Origin: JBEKCD01 sp050015055
GTDB lineage: Archaea > Thermoproteota > Bathyarchaeia > Bathyarchaeales > Bathycorpusculaceae
DNA: 20,811 nucleotides
Assembly (NCBI GenBank): GCA_050015055.1
Contig: JBEKCD010000019.1
Span: forward strand, 1-20,811
Reading direction: 5' to 3'
A model generated the notes under the pieces. That model was not told where the DNA came from. It worked only from the letters and a program-made list of their open reading frames with translations, and did no database searches. Shown in pieces: positions 1-7,359 of the stretch. The position numbers and the translations under genes are program-made. Position 1 is the stretch's first letter, and every line of letters starts with the position of its first letter.

Positions 1-104
1 GGCTGCCCTTCCAACCTCTTCCTAATAATCCACCGTTTCAGCTTGTCCGAATCTCGATCCAAACCACGACACTCTCTTCTTCCGACATAAAGAGTGTAAC
101 CCAT
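1..104 (-). CDS. Possible partial unknown protein, 5' end only
   Basis: An open frame starts at an ATG (102-104) and runs without a stop off the left edge, giving 34 codons beginning MGYTLYVGRRECRGLDRD and rich in Arg and Lys. I do not recognise it. The reverse complement of the TATA-like tract at 143-150 could serve it as well as the gene on the other strand, which would make this a divergent promoter. No clear ribosome binding site is visible. An open frame of this length can arise by chance, so confidence is low; the sequence left of the window would settle it. Confidence 0.25.
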   Translation of the reverse strand, partial: MGYTLYVGRRECRGLDRDSDKLKRWIIRKRLEGQ

Positions 105-134
105 TTATTGGATAGAACATGAAAAAAGGGAGAC

Positions 135-182
135 CGAAAGCATTATAAAACGTGTGCAAGATATGAGCAACCTCATGAGGTT
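135..182 (+). promoter_or_regulatory. BRE/TATA promoter with 14-base palindrome over the RBS
   Basis: A TTATAAAA box (143-150) is preceded by the BRE-like CCGAAAG (135-141). Transcription should start about 25 bases downstream, near 170-176. Exactly there lies the perfect palindrome AACCTCATGAGGTT (169-182), whose right arm contains the GAGGT ribosome binding site (177-181) of the gene starting at 189. The palindrome could be an operator or an RNA fold hiding the binding site. Confidence 0.55.
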
Positions 183-188
183 TGAGTC

Positions 189-1631
189 ATGTCCATAAAA
201 CTATCCACTGGCGAAGAAATCCCGATAGAGATGCACAAGGCAAGAATGGTGCAGAAAATCCAGCTAGTCCCAGTTGACGAACGGCTCAAAGCCATAGAAG
301 AAGCGGGCTACAACACGTTCCTGCTCAAGACAAAAGACATATTCCTCGACATGCTCACCGACAGCGGCGTCAACGCTATGAGCGACAACCAGTTCGCCGG
401 CTTTTTGAAAGCGGACGACGCTTACGCGGGAAGCATGACGTTCTACGAATTCGCGAAAGCAGTCGAAGACGTGTTAGGTTACAAGCACGTTATGAACGTC
501 CACCAGGGCAGGGCGGCAGAGCACCTTCTGGCAAAGGTCTTCGCCAAACCCAGCGGAGTCATCCCCACCAACTATCACTTCACCACAACCAAGGCCCACA
601 TTGAACTTCAAGGCATGCAGGTCCTGGAAATCTACTACGACGAGGCCCTGAAGACAGAAAGCACGAACCCGTTCAAGGGCAACATGGACCCGAACAAGCT
701 GAAGAACGTAATCAAGAAGTACGGCAAGGACAAGATAGCCTTCGTGCGCATGGAAGCCACAACCAACCTCATCGGCGGACAACCTTTCTCCATGAAAAAC
801 CTGAAGGAGATAAAACAAATCTGCACAGAGACCGGACTTCTCCTCGTCATAGATGGAAGCCTGATTTCCGAAAACGCCTATCTGATAAGACAACGGGAGA
901 AAGGCTACGAGAACAAGACGGTGGCGGAAATAGTCAAAGAAATGTGCAGCGTGGCAGACATTTATTACATGAGCGGAAGAAAAAACACGTGCGTCAGAGG
1001 CGGCTGCCTAGCGACCAACAACCTAAAACTGTTCGAACTGATACAACCGTGGCTACCCGTGTATGAAGGCTTCTTTACTTACGGCGGAATGTCCATGAGA
1101 GAAATCGGCGCAATGTCCGTCGGAATGCGAGAGATGGTGGATCCAGACGTTGCAGGCTGCTCGGTAGAACAAATCAAGTATTTCGTTAACAAACTCGTCA
1201 AAGCAGGCATCCCCGTCGTCACCCCGCCAGGTGGATTGGCCTGCCACCTTGACGCAATGAGGTTTCTCCCTGGCATCCCACAGTCCCAGTATCCTGCGGG
1301 CGCGCTCGCAACGGCGCTGTACATAGCTTCTGGAATAAGAAGCATGGAAAGAGGCACGATATCCATGGACAGAGACAAAGAGGGGAAAGAGGTTTTCGCA
1401 GACATTGAACTGACGAGGATAGCCCTGCCCAGAAGAGTCTACACCGTATCTCACATCGAATATGCGATTGACAGGATAAAGTGGTTGTACAAGCACAGGG
1501 ATCTGGTGAAAGGACTGAGGTTCGTCTCCGAACCGCCCGTTCTCAGGTTCTTCCTCGGAAAACTGAAGGCCCTAGACGACTGGGGACTGAACCTGAAGGA
1601 AGCGTTCAAGAAAGAGATAGGCACCGCCTAA
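189..1631 (+). CDS. Tyrosine phenol-lyase/tryptophanase-family PLP lyase
   Basis: Fold-type I PLP enzyme of 480 aa, full length for the beta-eliminating lyase family, which splits Tyr or Trp into phenol or indole, pyruvate and ammonia. The PLP lysine is K265 (SGRKN), the pyridine-binding Asp is D222 (VIDGS), and the active-site Tyr is Y79 (DDAY). Two features favour tyrosine phenol-lyase over tryptophanase: MERG at 386-389, whose R388 matches the substrate-carboxylate Arg381 of Citrobacter TPL, and LRFF (452-455), where tryptophanase has His463. FTTT at 131-134 also looks TPL-like. One oddity is that the Arg expected three residues after D222 (Arg217 in TPL, Arg226 in TnaA) is Leu225, so specificity could differ. 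The start has a GAGGT ribosome binding site 7 bases upstream. It is probably monocistronic. Residue equivalences come from memory of the family. The family call is firm; the exact substrate is not. Confidence 0.88.
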   Translation: MSIKLSTGEEIPIEMHKARMVQKIQLVPVDERLKAIEEAGYNTFLLKTKDIFLDMLTDSGVNAMSDNQFAGFLKADDAYAGSMTFYEFAKAVEDVLGYKHVMNVHQGRAAEHLLAKVFAKPSGVIPTNYHFTTTKAHIELQGMQVLEIYYDEALKTESTNPFKGNMDPNKLKNVIKKYGKDKIAFVRMEATTNLIGGQPFSMKNLKEIKQICTETGLLLVIDGSLISENAYLIRQREKGYENKTVAEIVKEMCSVADIYYMSGRKNTCVRGGCLATNNLKLFELIQPWLPVYEGFFTYGGMSMREIGAMSVGMREMVDPDVAGCSVEQIKYFVNKLVKAGIPVVTPPGGLACHLDAMRFLPGIPQSQYPAGALATALYIASGIRSMERGTISMDRDKEGKEVFADIELTRIALPRRVYTVSHIEYAIDRIKWLYKHRDLVKGLRFVSEPPVLRFFLGKLKALDDWGLNLKEAFKKEIGTA

Positions 1632-1654
1632 ACTTCTTCCTTTTTTCAAGAAGT
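1632..1654 (+). terminator. Hairpin with T6 loop after the lyase gene
   Basis: Directly after the stop codon, ACTTCTT (1632-1638) and AAGAAGT (1648-1654) form a 7-bp stem around a loop containing six T. Archaeal termination relies mainly on oligo-T tracts, so this is a plausible terminator. A second T6 lies near 1771-1776. The rest of 1655-1829, between two convergent genes, shows nothing else. Confidence 0.45.
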
Positions 1655-1829
1655 AGAAGTCGACACCTCCTAGCACACTGTTAAGGTTGTTCTGCGGGAA
1701 GCTCGAAGCTGCCATGGGTCAGTAGGTTTCTTGCTGGGTCTGAGCTATCGTGTCAACGTCAGATGTGTGATTTTTTCGTGCTTAAATTCATGATAAATCG
1801 ATTTTTCTGTTTGATTGATGTTAAGGCTT

Positions 1830-2483
1830 CTAGGCCAGTTCTAAATGTTTGAGTTGTTTCAGGATGTTTTCAACGGCCAATTCTGGCGGCATGTCGAGGC
1901 TGTCGCATTTGAACTCGATGAATGGGGTTTTTTTCTCTTTGTAGTATTTCAGGACGGGTTCGGTCTGTTTCTCGTAGACGGCTATGCGGTCTTTGATGAC
2001 TTCTGGTTTGTCGTCGGAACGTTGGTAGAGTTGTCCGCCGCACTTATCGCACACTCCTTCCACTTTGGGTTTCAGGAAGCGTATGTTGTACACTTCCCCG
2101 CAGTTCTTGCATATTCTTCGGCTGGAGAGCCGTTCGACTATTATCTTTTCGGGCACGGTTAACAGGATGACACCGTCTATTTGGGCGAATTTTTCTAGAG
2201 CTTTGGCTTGGTCAATCGTCCGTGGATAACCGTCAAGGATGAAGCCCTTCTTGCCCGTGGATCTTGCTAAGCGCTGCTTCAGAACTTCCGTAACAAGTTC
2301 ACTTGGCCCCAGCAGGCCTTTCTCCACAAATCCCTTCACCTTTCTGCCCAGCGGCGTGTCTTCCTTCATTATCTCACGCAGCAGGTCTCCCGTAGCGATT
2401 ACCTCCACACGAAGCTTTGTTTGCAAGCGAGAAGCGTAGGTGCCTTTGCCTGAACCTGGCGGACCGAAGATTATGAACTTCAT
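1830..2483 (-). CDS. adk: Adenylate kinase
   Basis: Catalyses ATP + AMP = 2 ADP in the cytosol. From the ATG at 2483 the protein is 217 aa and begins MKFIIFGPPGSGKGT, as is usual for the family, with the P-loop at residues 7-15. The AMP-binding segment (TGDLLRE) and DGYPRT follow. The LID is the long, zinc-binding type with CxxC pairs C125/C128 and C145/C148. In-frame ATGs at 2486 and 2504 are alternatives; the one at 2504 would add seven residues before the usual start, and none has a strong ribosome binding site. A TATA-like GATATATG lies near 2548-2555. The bacterial-like short Adk with a Cys4 LID is common in several archaeal groups. In this window it could recycle AMP/ADP alongside the AMP pathway genes at 16.5-18.7 kb, but no linkage shows this. 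The stop is TAG, followed two codons later by TAA. Confidence 0.93.
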   Translation of the reverse strand: MKFIIFGPPGSGKGTYASRLQTKLRVEVIATGDLLREIMKEDTPLGRKVKGFVEKGLLGPSELVTEVLKQRLARSTGKKGFILDGYPRTIDQAKALEKFAQIDGVILLTVPEKIIVERLSSRRICKNCGEVYNIRFLKPKVEGVCDKCGGQLYQRSDDKPEVIKDRIAVYEKQTEPVLKYYKEKKTPFIEFKCDSLDMPPELAVENILKQLKHLELA

Positions 2484-2744
2484 CATCCCACTCACACTCT
2501 TCATTTGTCAATGGATAACAGTTGAAACAGGCCTTTCGATGTGCCAGCATATATCACTTTTGAGGAAAACCCAAGGAACCTATCTTGAAAATTCGAAACG
2601 GTTGCGGGTTTCATAGAATGGGTCAAAGGCTCTAGGTAACACAGACCTACTTGATCTTACACTCTTCCCATCTACATACGGTAGCGCAAAGTTATTTGAA
2701 CAACGCAAGCATAATCGTGTGTCTGAATTTCGAGGGTGATCTAA

Positions 2745-3284
2745 ATGAGCAAACGAAGGCAACTAGAAGAACTGTTCCTTAAGCACGAGTTCAAAGATTT
2801 CAGATGGATTGACCCGAAGAGCATTGTGGTCTCTCAATGGGTAAGAATGAAATGCATGTTCGGCTGCATAGAATATGGAAAAATCGCCTGTTGCCCTCCA
2901 AATACGCCGCCCGTTGATGAATGCAGAAGTTTCTTTGGCGAGTACAGCGAGGGTGTTGTCTTTCATTTTGAAAAGAAGGTTGAAGAGCCAGAGGAACGGC
3001 ACGAATGGGCAAGAGGCGTCAACGAAAGGCTTCTCGGACTGGAGCGGGAGGTATTCTTGGCGGGTAATCCAAAGACGTTCCTGCTCTTCATGGATTCCTG
3101 TAGCCTGTGCAAGAACTGCGGCGAAGAAAGGGTCAGATGTAAGAACAAAAAGTCCGCGCGTCCACCTCCTGAAGCAATGGCCGTTGACGTTTTTTCAACG
3201 GTCAGACAGCTCGGCTACCCTATCGAGGTTTTGCGTGACTATTCGCAAACTATGAACAGATACGCTTTCCTGCTAGTAGAATAG
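2745..3284 (+). CDS. DUF2284-like cysteine-rich metal-binding protein
   Basis: A 179-aa protein with nine cysteines in two clusters: C37, C41, C49, C50, C60 in the N-terminal half and C119, C122, C125, C132 in the C-terminal half. The pattern CMFGC, then YGKIACCPPNTPP, matches what I know of the DUF2284 'predicted metal-binding protein' family of anaerobic archaea and bacteria, where an Fe-S or other metal site is assumed but the function is unknown. The start is supported by GAGGGTGAT (2732-2740) four bases upstream of the ATG. It has no signal peptide or membrane segment, so it is cytosolic. It lies divergent from adenylate kinase across about 260 bases, whose only visible features are promoter-like sequences. 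The stop is TAG, at the start of a tandem repeat. Confidence 0.8.
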   Translation: MSKRRQLEELFLKHEFKDFRWIDPKSIVVSQWVRMKCMFGCIEYGKIACCPPNTPPVDECRSFFGEYSEGVVFHFEKKVEEPEERHEWARGVNERLLGLEREVFLAGNPKTFLLFMDSCSLCKNCGEERVRCKNKKSARPPPEAMAVDVFSTVRQLGYPIEVLRDYSQTMNRYAFLLVE

Positions 3285-3305
3285 CACGCATAGCACGCAC
3301 GTGCT
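3282..3305 (+). repeat. Tandem 9-base repeat running into a small palindrome
   Basis: TAGCACGCA occurs twice in tandem (3282-3290 and 3291-3299), beginning with the stop codon of the preceding gene. The second copy overlaps AGCACG-CA-CGTGCT (3292-3305), a 6-bp inverted repeat. It may act in 3'-end formation. The rest of 3306-3500, between convergent genes, shows no gene. Confidence 0.4.
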
Positions 3306-3500
3306 GATCTTCGGATCTATTGACACACACAGGGTTTGCGCGCTGTTTTCCATTTCTGAAAGATGGAGGGCAACATTCTGTAGCTGCAGACGACTCAAAT
3401 CTAGCTTCTAGGGGGCTCTTCTTCTTCCACACTATTTAGCAACAGCCAAGGGATACGCCTCGCGCGCGAAGTAGGGCTTTCAGGAGATTGTTGACGACTG

Positions 3501-4283
3501 CTACTTGCCTTTAAAGACCGGTTTTCTCTTCTCGGTGAAGGCTGAGACGCCTTCTTTCAGATCTTCTGTGGATGCGACAACACCGAAGGCTTCCCGTTCT
3601 AGCGCCAGTGCCGAGTCCAAACCAATGTCTGCGCCTTTGTTGATTACGGCCTTTGCAACTCTGACTGCTACTGGGGCCTTGGACGCGAGTTCCAGAGCAA
3701 ACTGTCTGACTGTCTCCTTGAACTTGTCGGCGGGGGCTACCATGTTTATTATGCCGAGTTGTTCTGCTGTCTTTGCGTCAATCATTCTGCCGGTGAAGAC
3801 TAGTTCTTTCGCCTTTCCCCGGCCAATCAAACGTGTGAGTCTCTGGGTTCCGCCCCATCCCGGGATTAGGCCTATGTTGATTTCTGTTTGTCCCATGCGG
3901 GCGTTTTCTGAAGCGACGCGGAGGTCGCATGACATGGCGACTTCCAAGCCTCCGCCCAGGGCGTAACCGTTCAAGGCCGCGATAACCGGTTTTTCAAGGT
4001 TTTCGAGGGCGAGGCAGAGTGTTTCTCCCATAAGAGAGAGTTCTCGGGCTTTGAGGGCTGTCATTCCTGCCATGGCTTTTATGTCGGCGCCTGCTGAGAA
4101 CGCTTTTTCGCCGGCTCCTGTCAGCACGACGACGCGAACGTTTTCATCGTTCTTTACGTCTTCGAGTGTGTGCATGATTTCCTCCACGACTTCTTTGCTG
4201 AAGGCGTTCAGTGCTTCAGGGCGGTTCAGAGTGATTGTGGCGATTCCTTCGCTTTTTTCGTAGATTATATACTTGAAGTCCAT
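3501..4283 (-). CDS. Enoyl-CoA hydratase (crotonase family)
   Basis: A 260-aa crotonase-fold protein, the usual length for 2-enoyl-CoA hydratases that convert crotonyl-CoA or longer enoyl-CoA to 3-hydroxyacyl-CoA. Both catalytic glutamates of classical hydratases are present: E114 in ALGGGLE and E134 in GQTEINIGLIPGWGGTQRL. The oxyanion-hole segment FSAGADI and the C-terminal FTEKRKPVFKG tail are also typical, so true hydratase activity is likely rather than another crotonase reaction. The ATG at 4283 has GAGAGG 10 bases upstream; a GTG at 4301, overlapping the dehydrogenase stop by four bases, is the alternative. It lies directly behind the 3-hydroxyacyl-CoA dehydrogenase and must be cotranscribed. 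Together they form two consecutive steps of beta-oxidation or butyrate-type metabolism. The stop is TAG. Confidence 0.92.
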   Translation of the reverse strand: MDFKYIIYEKSEGIATITLNRPEALNAFSKEVVEEIMHTLEDVKNDENVRVVVLTGAGEKAFSAGADIKAMAGMTALKARELSLMGETLCLALENLEKPVIAALNGYALGGGLEVAMSCDLRVASENARMGQTEINIGLIPGWGGTQRLTRLIGRGKAKELVFTGRMIDAKTAEQLGIINMVAPADKFKETVRQFALELASKAPVAVRVAKAVINKGADIGLDSALALEREAFGVVASTEDLKEGVSAFTEKRKPVFKGK

Positions 4284-4297
4284 CGTGGCTTTGCCTC

Positions 4298-5167
4298 TCA
4301 CTGTTTTTGTGTCCAGTCGTAGAAGCCTTTGCCGGTTTTTCTGCCGAGGAGTTGGGCTTTTGCCATTTGTTTAAGTCCGTTGGTTGGATGGAACTTGGGA
4401 TCGAGTTCTCTCGTGAGGACTTCGGCTATGGCCAGTGTTGTGTCTGATCCTATGTAGTCGAGCAGCATGAGTGGACCCATTGGCCAGTTCAGTCCGAGCT
4501 TTATGGCTTTGTCTATGTCGTCCCTGTCTGCGATGCCTTCCCAATAAATCGCCACGGCTTCGTTGAGTGCGGGGATGAGTATGCGGTTCACTATGAACCC
4601 AGGACAGTCTTTCTTGACGAGAACGGTTTCCTTTTCCATCCTGTGTGCAACGTCCAGGACTGTTTGGATAGTCTCGTCCGACGTTCTTGCCCCCCTGATG
4701 ACTTCTATGAGCTTCATGAGTTGCGGAGGGTTAAAGAAGTGCATTCCGCAGACTTTTTCGGGTCGTTTTGTGGATGAGGCTATTTCAGTTATGCTGACAG
4801 ATGACGTATTGGAGGCGATTATGGCGTGGGCCGGGGCGCAACTGTCCACTTCACGGGACATTGTCTTTTTCAGCTCAACGTTTTCAGGCACGGCCTCGAT
4901 TATCAGGTCAGCGTCACAAACAGCTTGTTCCAAGTCCAGCATGGGATGAATCCTTGCGAGTATGGCGTTCATGTCTAACTCGGTGAGCTGTCCTTTTTTG
5001 ACAAATCGTTGAAGGCTCTCCCGAATCATGCCCATGCCGCCGTCGATGAACCGCTGTTCGATGTCCCTGAGGTTCACCTCGTACTTGCCCGTTTGAGCGG
5101 CTACCTGAGCAATGCCATGCCCCATCAGACCCGCGCCTAAGACTGCAACTTTCTTGATTTCGGTCAA
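4298..5167 (-). CDS. 3-hydroxyacyl-CoA (3-hydroxybutyryl-CoA) dehydrogenase
   Basis: NAD-dependent oxidation of (S)-3-hydroxyacyl-CoA to 3-ketoacyl-CoA, or the reverse. From a TTG at 5167 the protein is 289 aa, close to the usual 280-290. The Rossmann motif GAGLMGHG is at residues 11-18, and the catalytic His-Glu pair is H143 (GMHFFNP) and E155. The C-terminal domain ends in GRKTGKGFYDW. I prefer the TTG because AAGGGGG (5174-5180) sits six bases upstream and a TATA-like CTTTTAAC (5214-5221) lies about 50 bases upstream. The frame stays open to an ATG at 5284, but that would add 39 residues unlike the family and would start upstream of the promoter. It is the first gene of a two-gene operon with the hydratase. 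No thiolase or acyl-CoA dehydrogenase is nearby. Confidence 0.92.
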   Translation of the reverse strand: MTEIKKVAVLGAGLMGHGIAQVAAQTGKYEVNLRDIEQRFIDGGMGMIRESLQRFVKKGQLTELDMNAILARIHPMLDLEQAVCDADLIIEAVPENVELKKTMSREVDSCAPAHAIIASNTSSVSITEIASSTKRPEKVCGMHFFNPPQLMKLIEVIRGARTSDETIQTVLDVAHRMEKETVLVKKDCPGFIVNRILIPALNEAVAIYWEGIADRDDIDKAIKLGLNWPMGPLMLLDYIGSDTTLAIAEVLTRELDPKFHPTNGLKQMAKAQLLGRKTGKGFYDWTQKQ

Positions 5168-5213
5168 AACATTCCCCCTTCTTGAAGTAGAGAGATAATT
5201 TGCCCTCTGTTGC

Positions 5214-5221
5214 GTTAAAAG
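5214..5221 (-). promoter_or_regulatory. TATA box of the dehydrogenase-hydratase operon
   Basis: CTTTTAAC on the minus strand lies about 50 bases before the TTG at 5167. The predicted start of transcription near 5191 leaves a short leader holding the AAGGGGG ribosome binding site. The spacing agrees with the TTG start but not with the upstream ATG. Confidence 0.4.
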
Positions 5222-5245
5222 GTTTTCCAGAAGCATATTAGACTT

Positions 5246-5348
5246 GGCACGTTGACAGGCGGACCCATTAAGATTAGATGCCAACGTGCACGGTAAGGTT
5301 TGACTCGCCAGTTCAACGTGGAAAAAGTGCAGCCTGCTTTTACCGTGC
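5246..5348. repeat. Cluster of nested inverted repeats between two genes
   Basis: Two overlapping inverted repeats fill this gap. GCACGTTG (5247-5254) pairs with CAACGTGC (5282-5289), and GCACGGTAA (5288-5296) pairs with TTACCGTGC (5340-5348). A third CAACGTG lies at 5314-5320. The first two share the bases CAACGTGCACGG, so only one fold can form at a time. It lies after the universal stress gene and before the dehydrogenase operon on the minus strand. It could be a structured leader or 3' end, an operator array or a mobile-element relic. No gene is visible in it. Confidence 0.4.
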
Positions 5349-5400
5349 CATCATCAGAAAGGCCGAGTTAGAGAGATCCAACGATCCTTGCGAAATTCTA

Positions 5401-5862
5401 TTATTTCATCACCAGTACCGGACAGCGCACATGATGTAGCACTCCATCAGTTACGCTTCCCAGAAGCATCTCTCTCATGTGGCTTACACCTCTAGCGCCT
5501 ATCACGATCAGGTCAAAACTGCCTTGGTTCGCCACCCTCACGATTTCTTCAACGACGTGTCCTTCCACGAGCATCTTTTCGACTTGAATCTCCGACGTCT
5601 TAATCCTTTGTTCGCCGTCATCCAGAATCCTGTTTCCTAGCTTCTTAGCCGCTTCAATCATCGTGGAAACCTCAGCGCCTGTTATGATTGGAATGCTTAG
5701 CGAACCTACGGTGGATGGCTCTGGCATCATGATAGGCTGCACGGAATACACGTGTATCAACGTTATCTTTCCAGAGAATTTCTTCGCTATCTGAACCGCC
5801 TCTTCCAACGCCTTCAAAGAATGTTCAGACCCGTCTAATGGAACCAGTATCTTACTGAACAA
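5401..5862 (-). CDS. Universal stress protein (UspA family)
   Basis: A 153-aa single-domain Usp, probably a dimeric cytosolic protein. From a TTG at 5862 it begins MFSKILVPLDGSEHS, the typical family start. The nucleotide-binding signature G-x2-G-x9-G-S is intact (GARG at residues 122-125, then GS at 135-136), placing it in the ATP-binding subgroup. The start is chosen because AAGGTG (5871-5876) is eight bases upstream and a TATA-like TTATATG (5900-5906) follows at the right distance; a TTG at 5880 would add six residues before the usual start. Usp proteins respond to stress, but the target here is unknown. It is probably monocistronic, and the stop is TAA. Confidence 0.9.
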   Translation of the reverse strand: MFSKILVPLDGSEHSLKALEEAVQIAKKFSGKITLIHVYSVQPIMMPEPSTVGSLSIPIITGAEVSTMIEAAKKLGNRILDDGEQRIKTSEIQVEKMLVEGHVVEEIVRVANQGSFDLIVIGARGVSHMREMLLGSVTDGVLHHVRCPVLVMK

Positions 5863-5899
5863 CCACGACACACCTTTCAAAGGATACTACTCTTCTAAG

Positions 5900-5906
5900 C
5901 ATATAA
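5900..5906 (-). promoter_or_regulatory. TATA box of the universal stress gene
   Basis: TTATATG on the minus strand. About 25 bases downstream is 5877, giving a leader of roughly 15 bases with the AAGGTG ribosome binding site before the TTG at 5862. A T5 run on the same strand (5913-5917) just upstream may end the methyltransferase transcript. Confidence 0.45.
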
Positions 5907-5938
5907 CTCTTGAAAAACTATTCAGAAAGCGCTAAACA

Positions 5939-6682
5939 CTATAAGGGCGCTCGAATCTTCATGATGATCGCCGTGTAGTGCGGGCCTCCAGAGTTCAGAA
6001 ATTCCCTAATCTTCCATCCTGTCTCCAGTAGAATGTGTTCCATCTCCTCTCTTGACACCATTAAGTAGTCAAACCATTTGCCTACGTACATCTCATATCT
6101 CACTCGGATTCTCACCTGTCCGCTCATTCTGCCTCTAGCCTTGTTCAGTTTGTGATATCGCAAATGTGCGCGGTCGTTGGTCACGTAGGGATCTCGAGAT
6201 GTGGCTATGATTAAGCCATCTTCAGAAGTCATTTTGTAGAACCGCCTGAGAAGTCTTCTGGCTTTCTTCAAATCGCCAAAGAGTCCGAAGTCGTTTCCCA
6301 TCATAATGATCGTATCAAAAGATTCCGGTTTGAAGTCGACATCTTTGATGGGCATGACTCGGGTTTTCTTGAGCCCTCTGAGTTTGCAGATTTTGATGGC
6401 AAGAGGAGAAATATCGATTCCGAGGACATCAAACCCTCTTTCCTGCAAATACAATGAGTGCCTCCCTGCTCCACAACCCACATCCAAGACTCTCCCTTTC
6501 GCAAATTGCATAGCTTTCTGTTCAATCTGAGACCAGCCTTCATATTCAGAAAAGTACTCTGTCGTCTTCATGACGTCGACAAGTCCGTCGTCTCTTTCCA
6601 GCACTTCAAAAGCCTCTTGTCCCTTGTAGGCAGCACATAATGCCTGGCCAAAAGCATCTTCCTTAGACTTCAGTTTCTTCAT
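5939..6682 (-). CDS. Class I SAM-dependent methyltransferase
   Basis: A 247-aa protein with a Rossmann-type SAM domain: motif I VLDVGCGAGRHS at residues 65-76, the acidic ribose-binding D90 in GIDIS, and a motif II/III region around FDTIIMMGNDFGLFGD. The N-terminal 40 residues and the C-terminal part (HYTAIIMKIR) resemble the general small-molecule methyltransferase family (Methyltransf_25/11 type). The substrate cannot be read from the sequence. The start is ATG 6682. A TATA-like ATCATAAAAACC lies at 6711-6722, so the leader should be very short and the GTGATG near 6693 may not be transcribed. The region upstream (6683-6936) is described separately. Confidence 0.82.
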   Translation of the reverse strand: MKKLKSKEDAFGQALCAAYKGQEAFEVLERDDGLVDVMKTTEYFSEYEGWSQIEQKAMQFAKGRVLDVGCGAGRHSLYLQERGFDVLGIDISPLAIKICKLRGLKKTRVMPIKDVDFKPESFDTIIMMGNDFGLFGDLKKARRLLRRFYKMTSEDGLIIATSRDPYVTNDRAHLRYHKLNKARGRMSGQVRIRVRYEMYVGKWFDYLMVSREEMEHILLETGWKIREFLNSGGPHYTAIIMKIRAPL

Positions 6683-6936
6683 GCCAAGTCGAACATCACG
6701 TCCTTGTCACTGGTTTTTATGATTTGCGCCGATTCTGTGCAGAGTGAAGGCTCCTCTAGACAGAACTCGGAATCAAACGCAGAAGCAAAAGCTCGACATT
6801 CTTATCGGCCATGAATTTCGTTCCCCTTTGCTGCGTGCACTAACGTACAAGAAGCAGCACCTCTGGCAAGAATGGCCCATCCAGCTAGTGCTTTCTGAGG
6901 CTTGGGTTTGATTTCGACAAACTTGGAAGACCTCAC
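6683..6936 (-). other. Gap with a weak coding-like frame, interrupted by TAA
   Basis: Between the methyltransferase and the ParB-like gene one minus-strand frame is open from a GTG at 6936 for 44 codons (MRSSKFVEIKPKPQKALAG...) to a TAA. It then continues open for about 40 more codons to a TGA that overlaps the methyltransferase ATG as ATGA. The other frames hold short open stretches too, so this may be chance. It could equally be the remnant of a small gene. I recognise no family. A minus-strand TATA-like ATATAAAAAA lies at 6938-6947, too close to the GTG to drive it as written. Confidence 0.25.
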
Positions 6937-6948
6937 GTTTTTTTATAT

Positions 6949-7359
6949 TCACAGCTTGGTTTTCCTCTTGATTTCCATATCTGTTTGCATCTTCTTGCAT
7001 CTGTCAAGCCAAAGAACCTCATAGTCTTTGTGAGGAATGACTCTTTTCTTCAAATCGGATATGGTGATGATCCCTTCTTCTTTACACCATTTGACACATG
7101 TCCTGTATTCGTCCCAATCGAGTTCTTCATCTTCCCAGTAAACCGGTATCTCAGAAAGACCAAGCAAAAAAGCTGCAAAGGCTCTAGTGTGGCCGTCTAC
7201 AAGAACGATTTGATTGTCAAGTTTTTTTATTGGAATGGGTTCAACGTATATTGCCTTGGTCTGTCTTAGGTTTCTCATTACACTGTCCAGTTTCTCAGAA
7301 CTAATCTACAGCTGGGTTGGTTGAATCGCATCTATCTTCATGCGTAACGTCTTAACCAT
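6949..7359 (-). pseudogene. ParB-like nuclease-domain protein, interrupted by in-frame TAG
   Basis: The C-terminal 109 codons from an ATG at 7278 encode a ParB N-terminal-type domain with the hallmark VDGHTRAFAAFLLG, then a region rich in Trp, Cys and Lys. In the same frame upstream the DNA encodes MVKTLRMKIDAIQPTQL from an ATG at 7359, then TAG (7306-7308), then ISSEKLDSV leading straight into the ATG at 7278. Joined together this reads as the normal start of such a protein, with the stop standing where a Tyr (PxQLYIS) would be expected from my memory of the family. GAGGAGATGAGG lies before the ATG at 7359, so the original translation signal survives. The TAG could be a nonsense mutation, a sequencing error or a read-through site. 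Several neighbours (2745-, 3501-, 7607- and 1830-gene) end in TAG, which argues against general reassignment. The function of the small archaeal ParB-like proteins is unclear. Confidence 0.7.

Noticed and set aside
5168..5284. 39-residue N-terminal extension of the dehydrogenase from ATG 5284
   Set aside because: It is unlike the family, contains the likely TATA box, and the TTG at 5167 has a better ribosome binding site.
7306..7308. General reassignment of TAG (pyrrolysine code) in this genome
   Set aside because: TAG ends adenylate kinase, the DUF2284-like gene, enoyl-CoA hydratase and cysS at family-typical lengths, so it works as a stop here; a local exception cannot be excluded.
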